Of a stretch of DNA of 64,000 nt, positions 14,443-22,031 are shown piece by piece (the stretch's first letter is position 1; each line of letters opens with the position of its first letter). The notes below the pieces were generated by a model, which did no database searches, was not told the DNA's origin, and saw only the letters and a program-made list of their open reading frames with translations. Origin of the DNA: Chitinophaga rhizophila (lineage in GTDB: Bacteria > Bacteroidota > Bacteroidia > Chitinophagales > Chitinophagaceae); the NCBI RefSeq assembly GCF_019492185.1, contig NZ_JAICCF010000001.1, forward strand, positions 2,046,001 through 2,110,000. Direction: 5' to 3'. Made by a program: the position numbers and the translations under genes.

Positions 14443-14553
14443 ATATATCATCAAAGAAGTCACAAAACTAAGAATAATCAACGATTTACAGCGGACATGG
14501 TGCCAACCTTCTCTCGTTTTAAACGTTATTTCTTCAATAAAACTCCACCAATT

Positions 14554-15129
14554 ATGAGACGTCTATTGTTATTTTCAGCCTCAGCGATCGTATTCTTTCT
14601 TTTGTTTAACACCGCCGGAAAGGCGCAATCTGCGGAAGAGAAAGCCTGGATGGATTATATGAGTCCCGGTCAGATCCATCAGATGATTGCCAAATCAGAT
14701 GGGGAATGGGATTTTGATATGACGATGTGGATGGCTGCGGATCAGCCACCAACGAAATCAACCGGTACTACTGTCAACAAGATGATATTAGGAGGCCGCT
14801 ACCAGGAATCTATTCATAAGGGCACAATGATGGGAATGCCTTTTGAGGGTCACGGCGTATTAGCTTATGATAATGGAAAGAAGATTTTTGTGAATAGCTG
14901 GATCGATAATATGGGTACAGGTATCATGACTACTGAAGGGACCTGGGATGATGCCACCAAATCCATCACTTTTACTGGTAAGGCATATGACCCGATGACG
15001 GGTAAAGACATGCCGGTGAGAGAAATCTTTAAGTTGTTAGATGATGACCATCATCAGATGGAGATGTACATGACGCATGACGGAAAGGAATTTAAGGCCA
15101 TGGAGATCAAGTTTAACCGGAAAAAATAG
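14554..15129 (+). CDS. DUF1579-family exported protein
   Basis: 191 residues from the ATG at 14554, which begins a clear signal peptide (RRLLLFSASAIVFFLLF, then AGKAQS). The mature part has the DUF1579 pattern: GEWDFDMTMW near the start, GGRYQESIHKG, GVLAYDN and GTWDDATKSITFTG, suggesting a lipocalin-like beta barrel. No function is established for the family. An in-frame ATG at 14497 would place a basic stretch before the signal. Divergent from the transglutaminase gene, convergent with nusG, and ended by a strong shared terminator. Confidence 0.78.
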   Translation: MRRLLLFSASAIVFFLLFNTAGKAQSAEEKAWMDYMSPGQIHQMIAKSDGEWDFDMTMWMAADQPPTKSTGTTVNKMILGGRYQESIHKGTMMGMPFEGHGVLAYDNGKKIFVNSWIDNMGTGIMTTEGTWDDATKSITFTGKAYDPMTGKDMPVREIFKLLDDDHHQMEMYMTHDGKEFKAMEIKFNRKK

Positions 15130-15134
15130 ACAAT

Positions 15135-15167
15135 AAAAAAACGCCTCGCTTAGAACGAGGCGTTTTT
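15135..15167. terminator. Bidirectional terminator between the DUF1579 gene and nusG
   Basis: aacgcctcg (15140-15148) pairs with cgaggcgtt (15156-15164), with A-run and T-run flanks on either side. It ends both the DUF1579 gene (+) and the tuf-secE-nusG transcript (-). Confidence 0.88.
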
Positions 15168-15186
15168 AATATGATTGCTGAAATAG

Positions 15187-15777
15187 TTAGCTTATTTTTT
15201 CTACCTGCATAAAGTTCAGCTCTACAGGAGTAGCACGACCGAAGATTTTTACAGTCACTTTCAGCTTCTTCTTGTCTTCGATTACCTCTTCGATAATACC
15301 ATTGAAGTCGTTGAAAGGTCCGTCGATAATCTTGATAGTCTCGCCAACAATGAAAGGTTCGCTCATGGTCAGTCCGTTGTCAGACATTTCATCTACTTTA
15401 CCTAACATCTTATTGACTTCTGCCTTGCGCAGGGCGATTGGCTTATCTTTACCCAGGAAGTGGATTACGCCGGATACGTTGCGGATAGATTGGATAACTT
15501 CATCAGTCATCTTACCATCTATTGCCTCGATCATTACGTAACCAGGGTAGAAGTTTTTCTCGCGCATCACCTTTTTACCTGCTTGCACTTTATAGACTTT
15601 CTCTACTGGTAAAAATATCTGGGTAATTACGTTACCCCAATCGGAGCGGCGTACTTCGATATCCAGGTATTCTTTTACCTTCTTCTCTTTACCACTCACT
15701 ACGCGCAGAACGTACCATTTGGTGTCCTGGGTCGGAATGTTAGTTTCTTCTGCAGGGTTATTGGATGCATCGATCAT
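15187..15777 (-). CDS. nusG: Transcription termination/antitermination protein NusG
   Basis: 196 residues. The N-terminal NGN domain starts at [19 protein letters not shown] and includes [10 protein letters not shown]; the C-terminal KOW domain has [21 protein letters not shown]. NusG binds the beta' clamp helices, suppresses pausing and links polymerase to Rho or ribosomal S10. Its ATG overlaps the stop codon of secE by one base (TAATG), which indicates coupled translation. A strong terminator follows, so unlike in many bacteria it does not read on into rplK. Confidence 0.97.
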   Translation of the reverse strand: MIDASNNPAEETNIPTQDTKWYVLRVVSGKEKKVKEYLDIEVRRSDWGNVITQIFLPVEKVYKVQAGKKVMREKNFYPGYVMIEAIDGKMTDEVIQSIRNVSGVIHFLGKDKPIALRKAEVNKMLGKVDEMSDNGLTMSEPFIVGETIKIIDGPFNDFNGIIEEVIEDKKKLKVTVKIFGRATPVELNFMQVEKIS

Positions 15778-15971
15778 TATGAAATAATTTTATAGTATTG
15801 AGTCAGCATGAGATGAGAGAGGGCGTCCATACCCCAAACGATCGCAGTGATAACTATAGTAGCAATTAAGACAATCATTGTGGAAGACTGCAGCTCCTGC
15901 CATGTAGGCCAGGATACTTTATGAACCAGCTCGTGATAAGACTCCCGGAAGTATGCTCTAACCTTATTCAT
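15777..15971 (-). CDS. secE: Preprotein translocase subunit SecE
   Basis: 64 residues: a short amphipathic N-terminal helix (YFRESYHELVHKVSWPTWQEL), with the conserved VSWPTWQEL motif, then a single membrane helix (MIVLIATIVITAIVWGMDAL). SecE clamps the SecY channel. This is the minimal one-helix form common outside Enterobacteria. It lies between tRNA-Trp and nusG and overlaps the nusG start by one base. Confidence 0.96.
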   Translation of the reverse strand: MNKVRAYFRESYHELVHKVSWPTWQELQSSTMIVLIATIVITAIVWGMDALSHLMLTQYYKIIS

Positions 15972-16037
15972 TGGTTTGAAAAATTAACCGTTTGAAAACA
16001 TGAAAGGTGAAAAGCCTTCACTTTTCACCAATTTTAG

Positions 16038-16108
16038 CACGGGCACTAGGATTCGAACCCAGATCAAAGGTTTTGGAGACCTCTATTCTACCATTGAACT
16101 ATGCCCGT
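16038..16108 (-). tRNA. tRNA-Trp (CCA)
   Basis: Cloverleaf on the minus strand: acceptor ACGGGCA (16045-16039) pairs with TGCCCGT (16108-16102). The anticodon loop CTCCAAA carries CCA, and the T-loop is TTCGAAT. Position between tuf and secE is the conserved Bacteroidota arrangement. Confidence 0.97.
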
Positions 16109-16116
16109 GTATAAAA

Positions 16117-16208
16117 GACCATTAGCTTCAGCCTAAGGCTATCCGACAAAACAAATTTACATAAATTAAATCTATCTGACGGCTGCAATTTGCTAATTGC
16201 TAATGGCC
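16117..16208 (-). other. Long-range hairpin between tuf and tRNA-Trp
   Basis: gaccattagc (16117-16126) pairs with gctaatggcc (16199-16208), one wobble, enclosing about 70 nt. On the minus strand the stem is followed by TTTTAT just before the tRNA-Trp. A TAAATTTG box at 16159-16152 inside the loop resembles a -7 element but lacks a well placed -33 box. This could be partial termination after tuf or a tRNA-processing signal. Confidence 0.5.
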
Positions 16209-16227
16209 TTTAATTATATCAAAGTGA

Positions 16228-17415
16228 TTACTTAACGATTTCAGTAACCTGACCAGCACCTACGGTACGGCCACCTTCACGGATAGCGAATTTCAGACCT
16301 TTCTCCATAGCGATAGGAGCGATCAGTTTCACTAACAGAGAAACGTTATCACCAGGCATAACCATTTCAACACCTGCTGGTAATTCAACTTCACCAGTTA
16401 CGTCAGTTGTACGGAAGTAGAACTGCGGACGGTATTTGTTGAAGAACGGAGTGTGACGGCCACCTTCTTCTTTGCTCAGTACGTATACTTCGCCTTTAAA
16501 TTCGGTGTGCGGAGTGATAGATCCAGGTTTAACGATAACCATACCACGACGGATCTGAGATTTCTCAATACCACGGAGCAGCAGACCAGCGTTGTCACCA
16601 GCTTCACCCTCATCCAGTAATTTTTTGAACATCTCAACACCAGTACATGTAGAAGTCAGTGGTTTTTCGATCAGACCAACGATTTCAACTGGTTCACCTA
16701 CTTTAATCTTACCACGCTCGATACGGCCTGTTGCAACAGTACCACGACCAGTGATAGAGAATACGTCTTCTACAGACATCAGGAACGGCAGATCAACTGG
16801 ACGTGGAGGCAGTGGGATGTATTCATCTACTGCGGACATCAGTTCATCAACTGCAGCTACCCATTTTTCTTCACCAGCCAGAGCGCCGGTTGCAGAACCT
16901 TTGATGATTGGTGTGTTATCACCATCATAGTTATATTTGCTCAGCAGTTCGCGGATTTCCAGTTCAACCAGTTCCAGCAGCTCAGCGTCATCAACCAGGT
17001 CAACTTTGTTCATGAACACAACGATACGAGGAACGCCTACCTGACGAGCCAGGAGGATGTGTTCTTTAGTTTGTGGCATAGGACCATCTGTAGCGGCAAC
17101 CACCAGGATAGCACCGTCCATCTGCGCAGCACCAGTGATCATGTTTTTCACATAGTCAGCGTGACCAGGACAGTCAACGTGCGCGTAGTGGCGGTTAGCT
17201 GTCTGATACTCAACGTGTGCTGTATTGATGGTAATACCTCTTTCTTTTTCTTCAGGAGCAGCATCGATCTCATCATATCCTTTCTTCTCTGCCAGACCCT
17301 TGCTTGCCAAAATATTGGTAATGGCAGCAGTTAAGGTAGTCTTACCGTGGTCAACGTGGCCGATGGTACCAATGTTTACGTGGGGTTTATCCCGCTTAAA
17401 GGTTTCTTTTGCCAT
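16228..17415 (-). CDS. tuf: Elongation factor Tu
   Basis: 395 residues. The P-loop GHVDHGKT is at 19-26, DCPGH near 81 and NKVD near 136; domains II and III follow, ending [11 protein letters not shown]. It carries aminoacyl-tRNA to the ribosome in the GTP form. It follows the Thr-Tyr-Gly-Thr tRNA cluster, so EF-Tu and the tRNAs are probably cotranscribed from promoters at about 18200 and 18360. Confidence 0.99.
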   Translation of the reverse strand: MAKETFKRDKPHVNIGTIGHVDHGKTTLTAAITNILASKGLAEKKGYDEIDAAPEEKERGITINTAHVEYQTANRHYAHVDCPGHADYVKNMITGAAQMDGAILVVAATDGPMPQTKEHILLARQVGVPRIVVFMNKVDLVDDAELLELVELEIRELLSKYNYDGDNTPIIKGSATGALAGEEKWVAAVDELMSAVDEYIPLPPRPVDLPFLMSVEDVFSITGRGTVATGRIERGKIKVGEPVEIVGLIEKPLTSTCTGVEMFKKLLDEGEAGDNAGLLLRGIEKSQIRRGMVIVKPGSITPHTEFKGEVYVLSKEEGGRHTPFFNKYRPQFYFRTTDVTGEVELPAGVEMVMPGDNVSLLVKLIAPIAMEKGLKFAIREGGRTVGAGQVTEIVK

Positions 17416-17485
17416 TGTATTTTTTTTAGATGGTTTGTAAAGATTGTATTGATAGTTGTTTTGAAAAACGGCTTTTACAAACTTG

Positions 17486-17557
17486 CCTCGCTGATGAGAA
17501 TTGAACTCACGCCCTTCCCGTTTTTACCGGTACGCTCTGCCACTGAGCTACAACGAA
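17486..17557 (-). pseudogene. tRNA-like sequence, probably a degenerate tRNA-Thr copy
   Basis: The D-arm (GCTCAGTGGCAGAGC) and T-arm are complete, and the T-arm (GTGAGTTCAATTCTCAT) is identical to that of the adjacent tRNA-Thr(GGT). Domain lengths are canonical (72 nt). But the acceptor stem is TTCGTTG/CAGCGAG with two G-U pairs, the discriminator is G, the anticodon stem has an A-G mismatch, and the loop GTAAAAA would give anticodon AAA, which bacteria almost never use. It most likely arose by tandem duplication of the Thr(GGT) gene and then decayed. A functional odd tRNA or a small RNA is not excluded. Confidence 0.6.
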
Positions 17558-17587
17558 TCCGGACCTCGGATGTTTGGAAATCCGTTG

Positions 17588-17659
<72 letters not shown>

Positions 17660-17727
17660 ATTGAAAATTTTTAAAGAACTTTCATCCCATGTAATACCAC
17701 AACTAATGTTGAACCGGTATCACTATG

Positions 17728-17800
17728 AGCGGGAGACGAGGCTCGAACCCGCGACCTACAGCTTGGAAGGCTGTCGCTCTACCAACTGAGCTACTCCCGC
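17728..17800 (-). tRNA. tRNA-Gly (TCC)
   Basis: Acceptor GCGGGAG/CTCCCGC, anticodon loop CTTCCAA (TCC) on stem ACAGC/GCTGT, T-loop TTCGAGC. It follows tRNA-Tyr in the cluster. Confidence 0.97.
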
Positions 17801-17889
17801 ATTTAATAAATGGTACACATTAAAAAGAACTTTGCCTCAACTCTATCGCTCTCCTTCTTATATCAGAGAACCTGCACTTAACAGACAAG

Positions 17890-17918
17890 TTCCGCCTTTG
17901 CTAGGGGCAAAGGCGGAA
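17890..17918 (-). other. 12-bp hairpin in the tRNA-Tyr to tRNA-Gly spacer
   Basis: ttccgcctttgc (17890-17901) pairs perfectly with gcaaaggcggaa (17907-17918) around a 5-nt loop. There is no T-run afterwards on the minus strand, so it is not a standard terminator. It may direct processing of the tRNA precursor. Confidence 0.65.
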
Positions 17919-17931
17919 CATTTGCGCTGTG

Positions 17932-18013
17932 TGGGCAGGATAGGATTCGAACCTATGAAGTCGTAGACAGCGGATTTACAGTCCGCCCCATTTGGCCACT
18001 CTGGAACCTGCCC
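17932..18013 (-). tRNA. tRNA-Tyr (GTA)
   Basis: Acceptor GGGCAGG/CCTGCCC with discriminator A, anticodon loop CTGTAAA (GTA) on stem GCGGA/TCCGC, a long class II variable arm and T-arm ATAGGTTCGAATCCTAT. Confidence 0.97.
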
Positions 18014-18080
18014 ATTTTACCTTAAACTCCTCTCCAAATCATTGTCCGTCCGGACTATTTTTTGCTTCGGAATTTTCCGG

Positions 18081-18154
18081 AGCCAGCAGAGGGATTCGAA
18101 CCCCCGACCCACTGATTACAAATCAGTAGCTCTGGCCAACTGAGCTATGCTGGC
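18081..18154 (-). tRNA. tRNA-Thr (TGT)
   Basis: Acceptor GCCAGCA/TGCTGGC, anticodon loop TTTGTAA (TGT) on stem ACTGA/TCAGT, T-loop TTCGAAT. It is the first tRNA of the Thr-Tyr-Gly-Thr cluster upstream of tuf. Confidence 0.97.
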
Positions 18155-18199
18155 TTATTATACTGATATCTTATAAGTGATATCCGTTATAAGAGGTTG

Positions 18200-18230
18200 C
18201 AAAGGTAAGTGATTTTTTCATTTCACCAAA
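18200..18230 (-). promoter_or_regulatory. Proximal promoter of the tRNA-tuf operon
   Basis: On the minus strand TTTG (18230-18227), 19 nt, then TACCTTTG (18207-18200): an exact match to the Bacteroidota consensus, about 45 bp upstream of tRNA-Thr(TGT). Confidence 0.85.
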
Positions 18231-18358
18231 TTTTTTTTCAAAAATCTTTTTTTTTCGCAACCGGGATACCAACTTTTACGACTTGTATTAATTGGCTAAA
18301 ACACCGTACAGTAAAGAACTTTACTACCTTCGCCGATCCCTTTTTTTGATCGGGATGG

Positions 18359-18389
18359 CAAAGGTAGTAATCAGATATTTAATTCCAAA
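18359..18389 (-). promoter_or_regulatory. Distal promoter of the tRNA-tuf operon
   Basis: On the minus strand TTTTG (ending at 18386), 19 nt, then TACCTTTG (18366-18359), a second exact consensus match about 160 bp upstream of the first. The -7 box lies in an imperfect palindrome (18322-18368: actaccttcgcc... with ...ggcaaaggtagt) that also carries a GATCCC/GGGATC pairing. Confidence 0.75.
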
Positions 18390-18403
18390 ATATTTTTAAG
18401 ATT

Positions 18404-18703
18404 TTATTGAAATTTTTTCTCTTTCGTTCTCTTTATCTGGTTAACGACAGAGTCAAAGGCGAGATCAAATGACTCCTCGAAAGATTTGGATTCGTGCTTT
18501 ACAAATAAGTCTTGGCGCGGGATGTGGACTTTTATTTCTGCTATTTTATCCTTAATCTGATGGGCAATTCCATCCAGTTTTAAAAATACTTCCACGCTGA
18601 TGATCCGGTCATAAAAAGTGTTGAGTTTTTGAATTTTTTTACTCACATGATCAATCAATTTAGAGTCAGCGTCAAAGTGTACTGTTTGAATTTGAACGTT
18701 CAT
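18404..18703 (-). CDS. hpf: Ribosome hibernation promoting factor (short HPF/RaiA type)
   Basis: 99 residues with the HPF/RaiA fold pattern: MNVQIQTVHFDADSKLIDHV, then KIQKLNTFYDRI, a central beta strand, and basic residues near the end (FDSVVNQIKRTKEKK). It binds the 30S decoding site in stationary phase and blocks translation or aids 100S dimer formation. It lacks the C-terminal dimerisation domain of long HPF. Position between xerC and the tRNA-tuf cluster is the typical Bacteroidota order. Confidence 0.93.
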   Translation of the reverse strand: MNVQIQTVHFDADSKLIDHVSKKIQKLNTFYDRIISVEVFLKLDGIAHQIKDKIAEIKVHIPRQDLFVKHESKSFEESFDLAFDSVVNQIKRTKEKKFQ

Positions 18704-18894
18704 AGCACTAATTTTTAGTTTTAAACAATCTTGTACATGCTCGTAACATTACGTCCATAGGCTTTCATTGTGTTAATGGTCATGGATATCGACTAATGAA
18801 AAAAGTATACAAAGAACTCATTACTAATTTAATGAACTTTCAACTCTTTTACATAACCATTTAGTAATATTTTGTTAAAGCTGTACAAAACGTC

Positions 18895-19839
18895 CTATTC
18901 GCCCTTCGGATGTGCCTTTCTGTACGCATCCTTCAACCTGTCAATGCTATTGTGCGTATATACCTGCGTTGACGCCAAACTTGCATGACCCAACAGATCT
19001 TTCACTGCATTCAGATCCGCACCGTTATTAGTAAGATGTGTGGCAAAGGTATGCCTGATAATATGTGGACTTCTACGGCTGATCGTCGTCAGCTCATGAT
19101 AAGTGAGGTAAGTATGCACTACATTGTATACATAACGCGAATATAATGGCTTCCCACTCTGCGGATTCATAATCAGTATCTCCGGGTCCGGCTCCGCTAA
19201 ATCCCTTTTACACATCGCTCGATACTCCAGGATCTGCTTCAATAACCCCTCACTGATAGGTATAATACGTTCCTTACTCCCCTTTCCCATCACCTTGATG
19301 GTTAACCTGATCCCATCCACATGCCGCGCCTTTAACCCCATCAACTCCGATAAACGGATGCCTGTCTGATAAAACATCTCAAATATCAGCCGGTGCGTCT
19401 TCCCCGTCAGGTCATCACTGAATATCGGCTCTCCCTCATTTCCCCGGCGCAAACTCCTGTTATCCGCCAATGCCTTCATCCCCTTCTCGTCTATAAACGC
19501 AGGTAACCGCACCCCGATCTTCGGAGCCGTCACTTTCGTCATCGGAGTAGTAGTCACCTCCTTATGACGCATCGCATACTTGTAAAAAGACTTAAGTGTG
19601 GAAATCTTGCGGTTAATACTCTTCGCTAACATGCCCTCCCGCATCAGTGAGGCCAGCCACGACCGGACATGCAAATGCGATATGTCCGGAAGGGACACAT
19701 CGCCGTATTGTGACTTCAAAAAAATAAAAAACTGGGTAAGATCCTGCTGATATGCAGTGAAAGTGTGCGCAGAATAACGCTTCTGATACTGAATATAAGC
19801 CAAAAATTGATTGGCTACCGGGTGTAAGACTTCACTCAA
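18895..19839 (-). CDS. xerC: Tyrosine recombinase XerC-like
   Basis: 314 residues. An N-terminal SAM-like core-binding domain (1-105) is followed by the catalytic domain with all six residues: Arg162 (TGIRLSEL), Lys186 (GKGSKER), His259 and Arg262 (HIIRHTFATHL), His285 (LGHAS) and nucleophile Tyr294 (VYTH). Xer recombinases resolve chromosome dimers at dif. The start codon lies only 3-4 bp beyond the T-run of the rpsU terminator, so expression must depend on readthrough or on a promoter overlapping the hairpin. This is the resident housekeeping recombinase, not a sign of a mobile element. Confidence 0.95.
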   Translation of the reverse strand: MSEVLHPVANQFLAYIQYQKRYSAHTFTAYQQDLTQFFIFLKSQYGDVSLPDISHLHVRSWLASLMREGMLAKSINRKISTLKSFYKYAMRHKEVTTTPMTKVTAPKIGVRLPAFIDEKGMKALADNRSLRRGNEGEPIFSDDLTGKTHRLIFEMFYQTGIRLSELMGLKARHVDGIRLTIKVMGKGSKERIIPISEGLLKQILEYRAMCKRDLAEPDPEILIMNPQSGKPLYSRYVYNVVHTYLTYHELTTISRRSPHIIRHTFATHLTNNGADLNAVKDLLGHASLASTQVYTHNSIDRLKDAYRKAHPKGE

Positions 19840-19842
19840 AAT

Positions 19843-19888
19843 AAAAAAATTGATGATTGTAAAGTTATGGTAAACCTTACAATCATCA
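19843..19888 (-). terminator. Intrinsic terminator between rpsU and xerC
   Basis: tgatgattgtaa (19851-19862) and ttacaatcatca (19877-19888) form a perfect 12-bp stem. On the minus strand it is followed by ATTTTTTTATTTT, and the xerC ATG comes immediately after. Confidence 0.85.
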
Positions 19889-19921
19889 GATATTTTGCGT
19901 GGGGAATTACCCCCGATAGAA

Positions 19922-20119
19922 TCAATTGTCTAATTTACCACTGGCTAACTGCTGTTTGTAAACAGCTTTCAGCACTTGCGTACGACGCTTAACAGAAGGT
20001 TTTGTGAAAGATTGACGTGACCTGAGTTGCAACAGGATGCGAGCTTTCTCAAATTTCTTTTTATATTTTTTGAGCGCCTTGTCAATGTTTTCGCAATCTT
20101 TGGAATCGATGATCAACAT
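19922..20119 (-). CDS. rpsU: 30S ribosomal protein S21
   Basis: 65 residues from the ATG at 20119 (MLIIDSKDCENIDKALKKYK), the usual Bacteroidota S21 start. A frame from 20161 would add 14 residues and begin upstream of the transcription start predicted from the promoter, so it is rejected. The basic C-terminal half (FTKPSVKRRTQVLKAVYKQQ) is typical. S21 contacts the 3' end of 16S rRNA near the anti-Shine-Dalgarno; in Bacteroidota it takes part in sequestering that sequence. Monocistronic, with a consensus promoter and a terminator. Confidence 0.95.
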   Translation of the reverse strand: MLIIDSKDCENIDKALKKYKKKFEKARILLQLRSRQSFTKPSVKRRTQVLKAVYKQQLASGKLDN

Positions 20120-20147
20120 AATTAATACTCCTTTTTTTTCAGGAAGG

Positions 20148-20178
20148 CAAAAGTAAAACATTCTTTTTAATTATCAAA
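20148..20178 (-). promoter_or_regulatory. Promoter of rpsU
   Basis: On the minus strand TTTG (20178-20175), 19 nt, then TACTTTTG (20155-20148). It matches TTTG-N19-TAnnTTTG exactly and predicts a leader of about 24 nt. Confidence 0.85.
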
Positions 20179-20237
20179 AAAATGTCAACACCTCCCCCTA
20201 CCGCACCCGTATCCCTATTATTACTTAAATTAGCCCC

Positions 20238-20828
20238 ATGTTTACAGGAATAATTGAATCATTAGGAGAAGTAATAGCCACCAGACAGGAAGGTAGCAAT
20301 ATGGTCATCACCATCCGCTCTTCCCTGGCACCCGAACTTAAAATAGACCAGAGCCTAGCCCATAACGGCGTCTGCCTGACCGTCACCCGCGTTGACAACG
20401 AATCATACGATATCGTTGCCGTAGCCGAAACACTCATTAAAAGTAATATCGGACAACTTACCCCCGGCCAGAAAGTAAACCTGGAAAGAGCCATGATATT
20501 TAATGGCCGTATTGACGGACACCTGGTGCAAGGCCATGTGGACAGTACTGGCGAATGCATATCTGTCACCCCGCAAAACGGCAGCTGGGAGTTCCGCTTC
20601 CGCTACCCGGAACAATTTGCCGGCCTGATTGTGGAAAAAGGCTCCATCTGCCTCAACGGTATCAGCCTTACTATATATAATGTTACTAATACGGAATTTA
20701 CCATCGCCGTAATTCCATATACATACGAACACACTAATATTTCCGCTGTTCAGCCCGGACATACTATTAACCTGGAATTTGATATCCTGGGTAAATTCGT
20801 GGCCAGACAGCTCGCCGTCAGATCATAG
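20238..20828 (+). CDS. ribE: Riboflavin synthase, alpha chain
   Basis: 196 residues, standard length. It begins with the signature MFTGIIESLG and has two lumazine-binding repeats, each with its own substrate-contact segment (AHNGVCLTVTRV in the first, CLNGISLTI in the second). It converts two molecules of 6,7-dimethyl-8-ribityllumazine into riboflavin plus the pyrimidinedione. The next gene starts 15 bp downstream and is probably cotranscribed; that partner is itself an FMN enzyme. A weak -7-like TAAATTAG ends exactly 4 nt before the ATG. Confidence 0.96.
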   Translation: MFTGIIESLGEVIATRQEGSNMVITIRSSLAPELKIDQSLAHNGVCLTVTRVDNESYDIVAVAETLIKSNIGQLTPGQKVNLERAMIFNGRIDGHLVQGHVDSTGECISVTPQNGSWEFRFRYPEQFAGLIVEKGSICLNGISLTIYNVTNTEFTIAVIPYTYEHTNISAVQPGHTINLEFDILGKFVARQLAVRS

Positions 20829-20843
20829 CTCAAACGTCCACTT

Positions 20844-21845
20844 ATGCAACTAACCTCAGCCCTTGCCATCCGCCATCCGGTTATTATGGCTCCCATGTTC
20901 CTCGTCAGCAATGAAAAAATGGTCAAAGCTGCCATGGACAGCGGGATCGCCGGTACTTTCCCCTCCCTCAACTACCGAAAAGAAGGAGAATTGAAGCAAG
21001 TGCTGGAACAACTCAATCAACACCGGGCGCAACTGCCCCCCGGACAAGGCTCTTATGGTGTTAACCTGATTGTCCAAAAGACAAACCCACTCTATGCCAA
21101 ACACCTGAAAGACTGTGTCGCTGCTGAAGTTCCGTTCTATATCACTTCTCTGGGTAACCCCAAAGAAGTGATTGCCGCCGCTCATAGCTACGGTGCAAAG
21201 GTACTCTGTGATGTTACCAACATCCAGCACGCTGAAAAAGCTGCCCAGGCAGGATGCGACGGCTTCATTGCTGTATGCGTAGGTGCTGGTGGTCATGCCG
21301 GCCCCTACCCTATGCATATCCTCGTGCCCGCCCTGCAAAAAGCCTTTCCTGACAAAATCCTCGTAGCAGCTGGTGGCATTGCTACCGGACAACAACTGGC
21401 CAGCGCCCTCATACTCGGAGCACATGGCGCATCCATCGGTACCCGCTTCATCGCCAGTGAAGAAGCCGGCGTAAGCAATGATTATAAAAACGCCATTCTG
21501 GATTATGGCATGGAAGATATTGTATTAACTGAAAGACTATCCGGCACTCCGTGTAACGTGATTAACACGCCCGCTGCACAAAAAATCGGCTACAAACAGA
21601 ACTGGCTGGAAAAACAACTGAGTAAAAACGCCAGTACCCGCAAATATTTCAAAATGCTGGTACAGGTCAGAGGTATGAAGAAGCTGGAACAAGCTGTTAA
21701 ACCCGGCAATTATCAACAACTATGGACTGCCGGACAAAGTGTCGAAATGGTCGAAGATATCCTGCCCGTACGCAATATCGTAGACCGCCTGGTGCTAGAA
21801 CTGGAAGAAACACTCGATCGTACCAGTCAGTTGATTACCCGATAA
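20844..21845 (+). CDS. Nitronate monooxygenase / 2-nitropropane dioxygenase-like FMN enzyme
   Basis: 333 residues, TIM-barrel family. Visible features are the N-terminal HPVIMAPMF, the active-site His in VGAGGHAGPYPMH, and the FMN phosphate-binding segment VAAGGIATGQQLASALILGA followed by GASIGTRFIAS. Members oxidise alkyl nitronates such as propionate 3-nitronate, using FMN and oxygen; some are NADH:quinone reductases or FabK-like enoyl reductases, so the substrate is not certain. It directly follows ribE, 15 bp apart. Confidence 0.85.
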   Translation: MQLTSALAIRHPVIMAPMFLVSNEKMVKAAMDSGIAGTFPSLNYRKEGELKQVLEQLNQHRAQLPPGQGSYGVNLIVQKTNPLYAKHLKDCVAAEVPFYITSLGNPKEVIAAAHSYGAKVLCDVTNIQHAEKAAQAGCDGFIAVCVGAGGHAGPYPMHILVPALQKAFPDKILVAAGGIATGQQLASALILGAHGASIGTRFIASEEAGVSNDYKNAILDYGMEDIVLTERLSGTPCNVINTPAAQKIGYKQNWLEKQLSKNASTRKYFKMLVQVRGMKKLEQAVKPGNYQQLWTAGQSVEMVEDILPVRNIVDRLVLELEETLDRTSQLITR

Positions 21846-21890
21846 ATGACACCGGTCTGCCGGAAACATACAGTGAGACTATATCAAAAG

Positions 21891-21923
21891 AAAAAGCGGC
21901 AGCCATACGGGCTACCGCTTTTT
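21891..21923. terminator. Bidirectional terminator between the nitronate monooxygenase gene and azoR
   Basis: aaaaagcgg (21891-21899) pairs with ccgcttttt (21915-21923), with an inner agcc/ggct pairing. It serves convergent genes. Confidence 0.8.
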
Positions 21924-22031
21924 CCTTATATACTATCATATAGACTCCATGCTCCGAATCAATTACCCTCCTGGAGATTAAACCATCCGGTCGATCGCCA
22001 GGCAATACTCTCCTGGCTGATCCACGTCTGC

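Noticed and set aside
17932..18013. tRNA-Tyr acceptor read one base out of register (TGGGCAG/CTGCCCA)
   Set aside because: This register would give discriminator C; shifting by one base gives GGGCAGG/CCTGCCC with discriminator A, normal for tRNA-Tyr.
18895..19839. XerC as the integrase of a mobile element
   Set aside because: It has the standard housekeeping length and motifs and sits in the conserved rpsU-xerC-hpf order; no attachment-site repeats were seen around the tRNAs.
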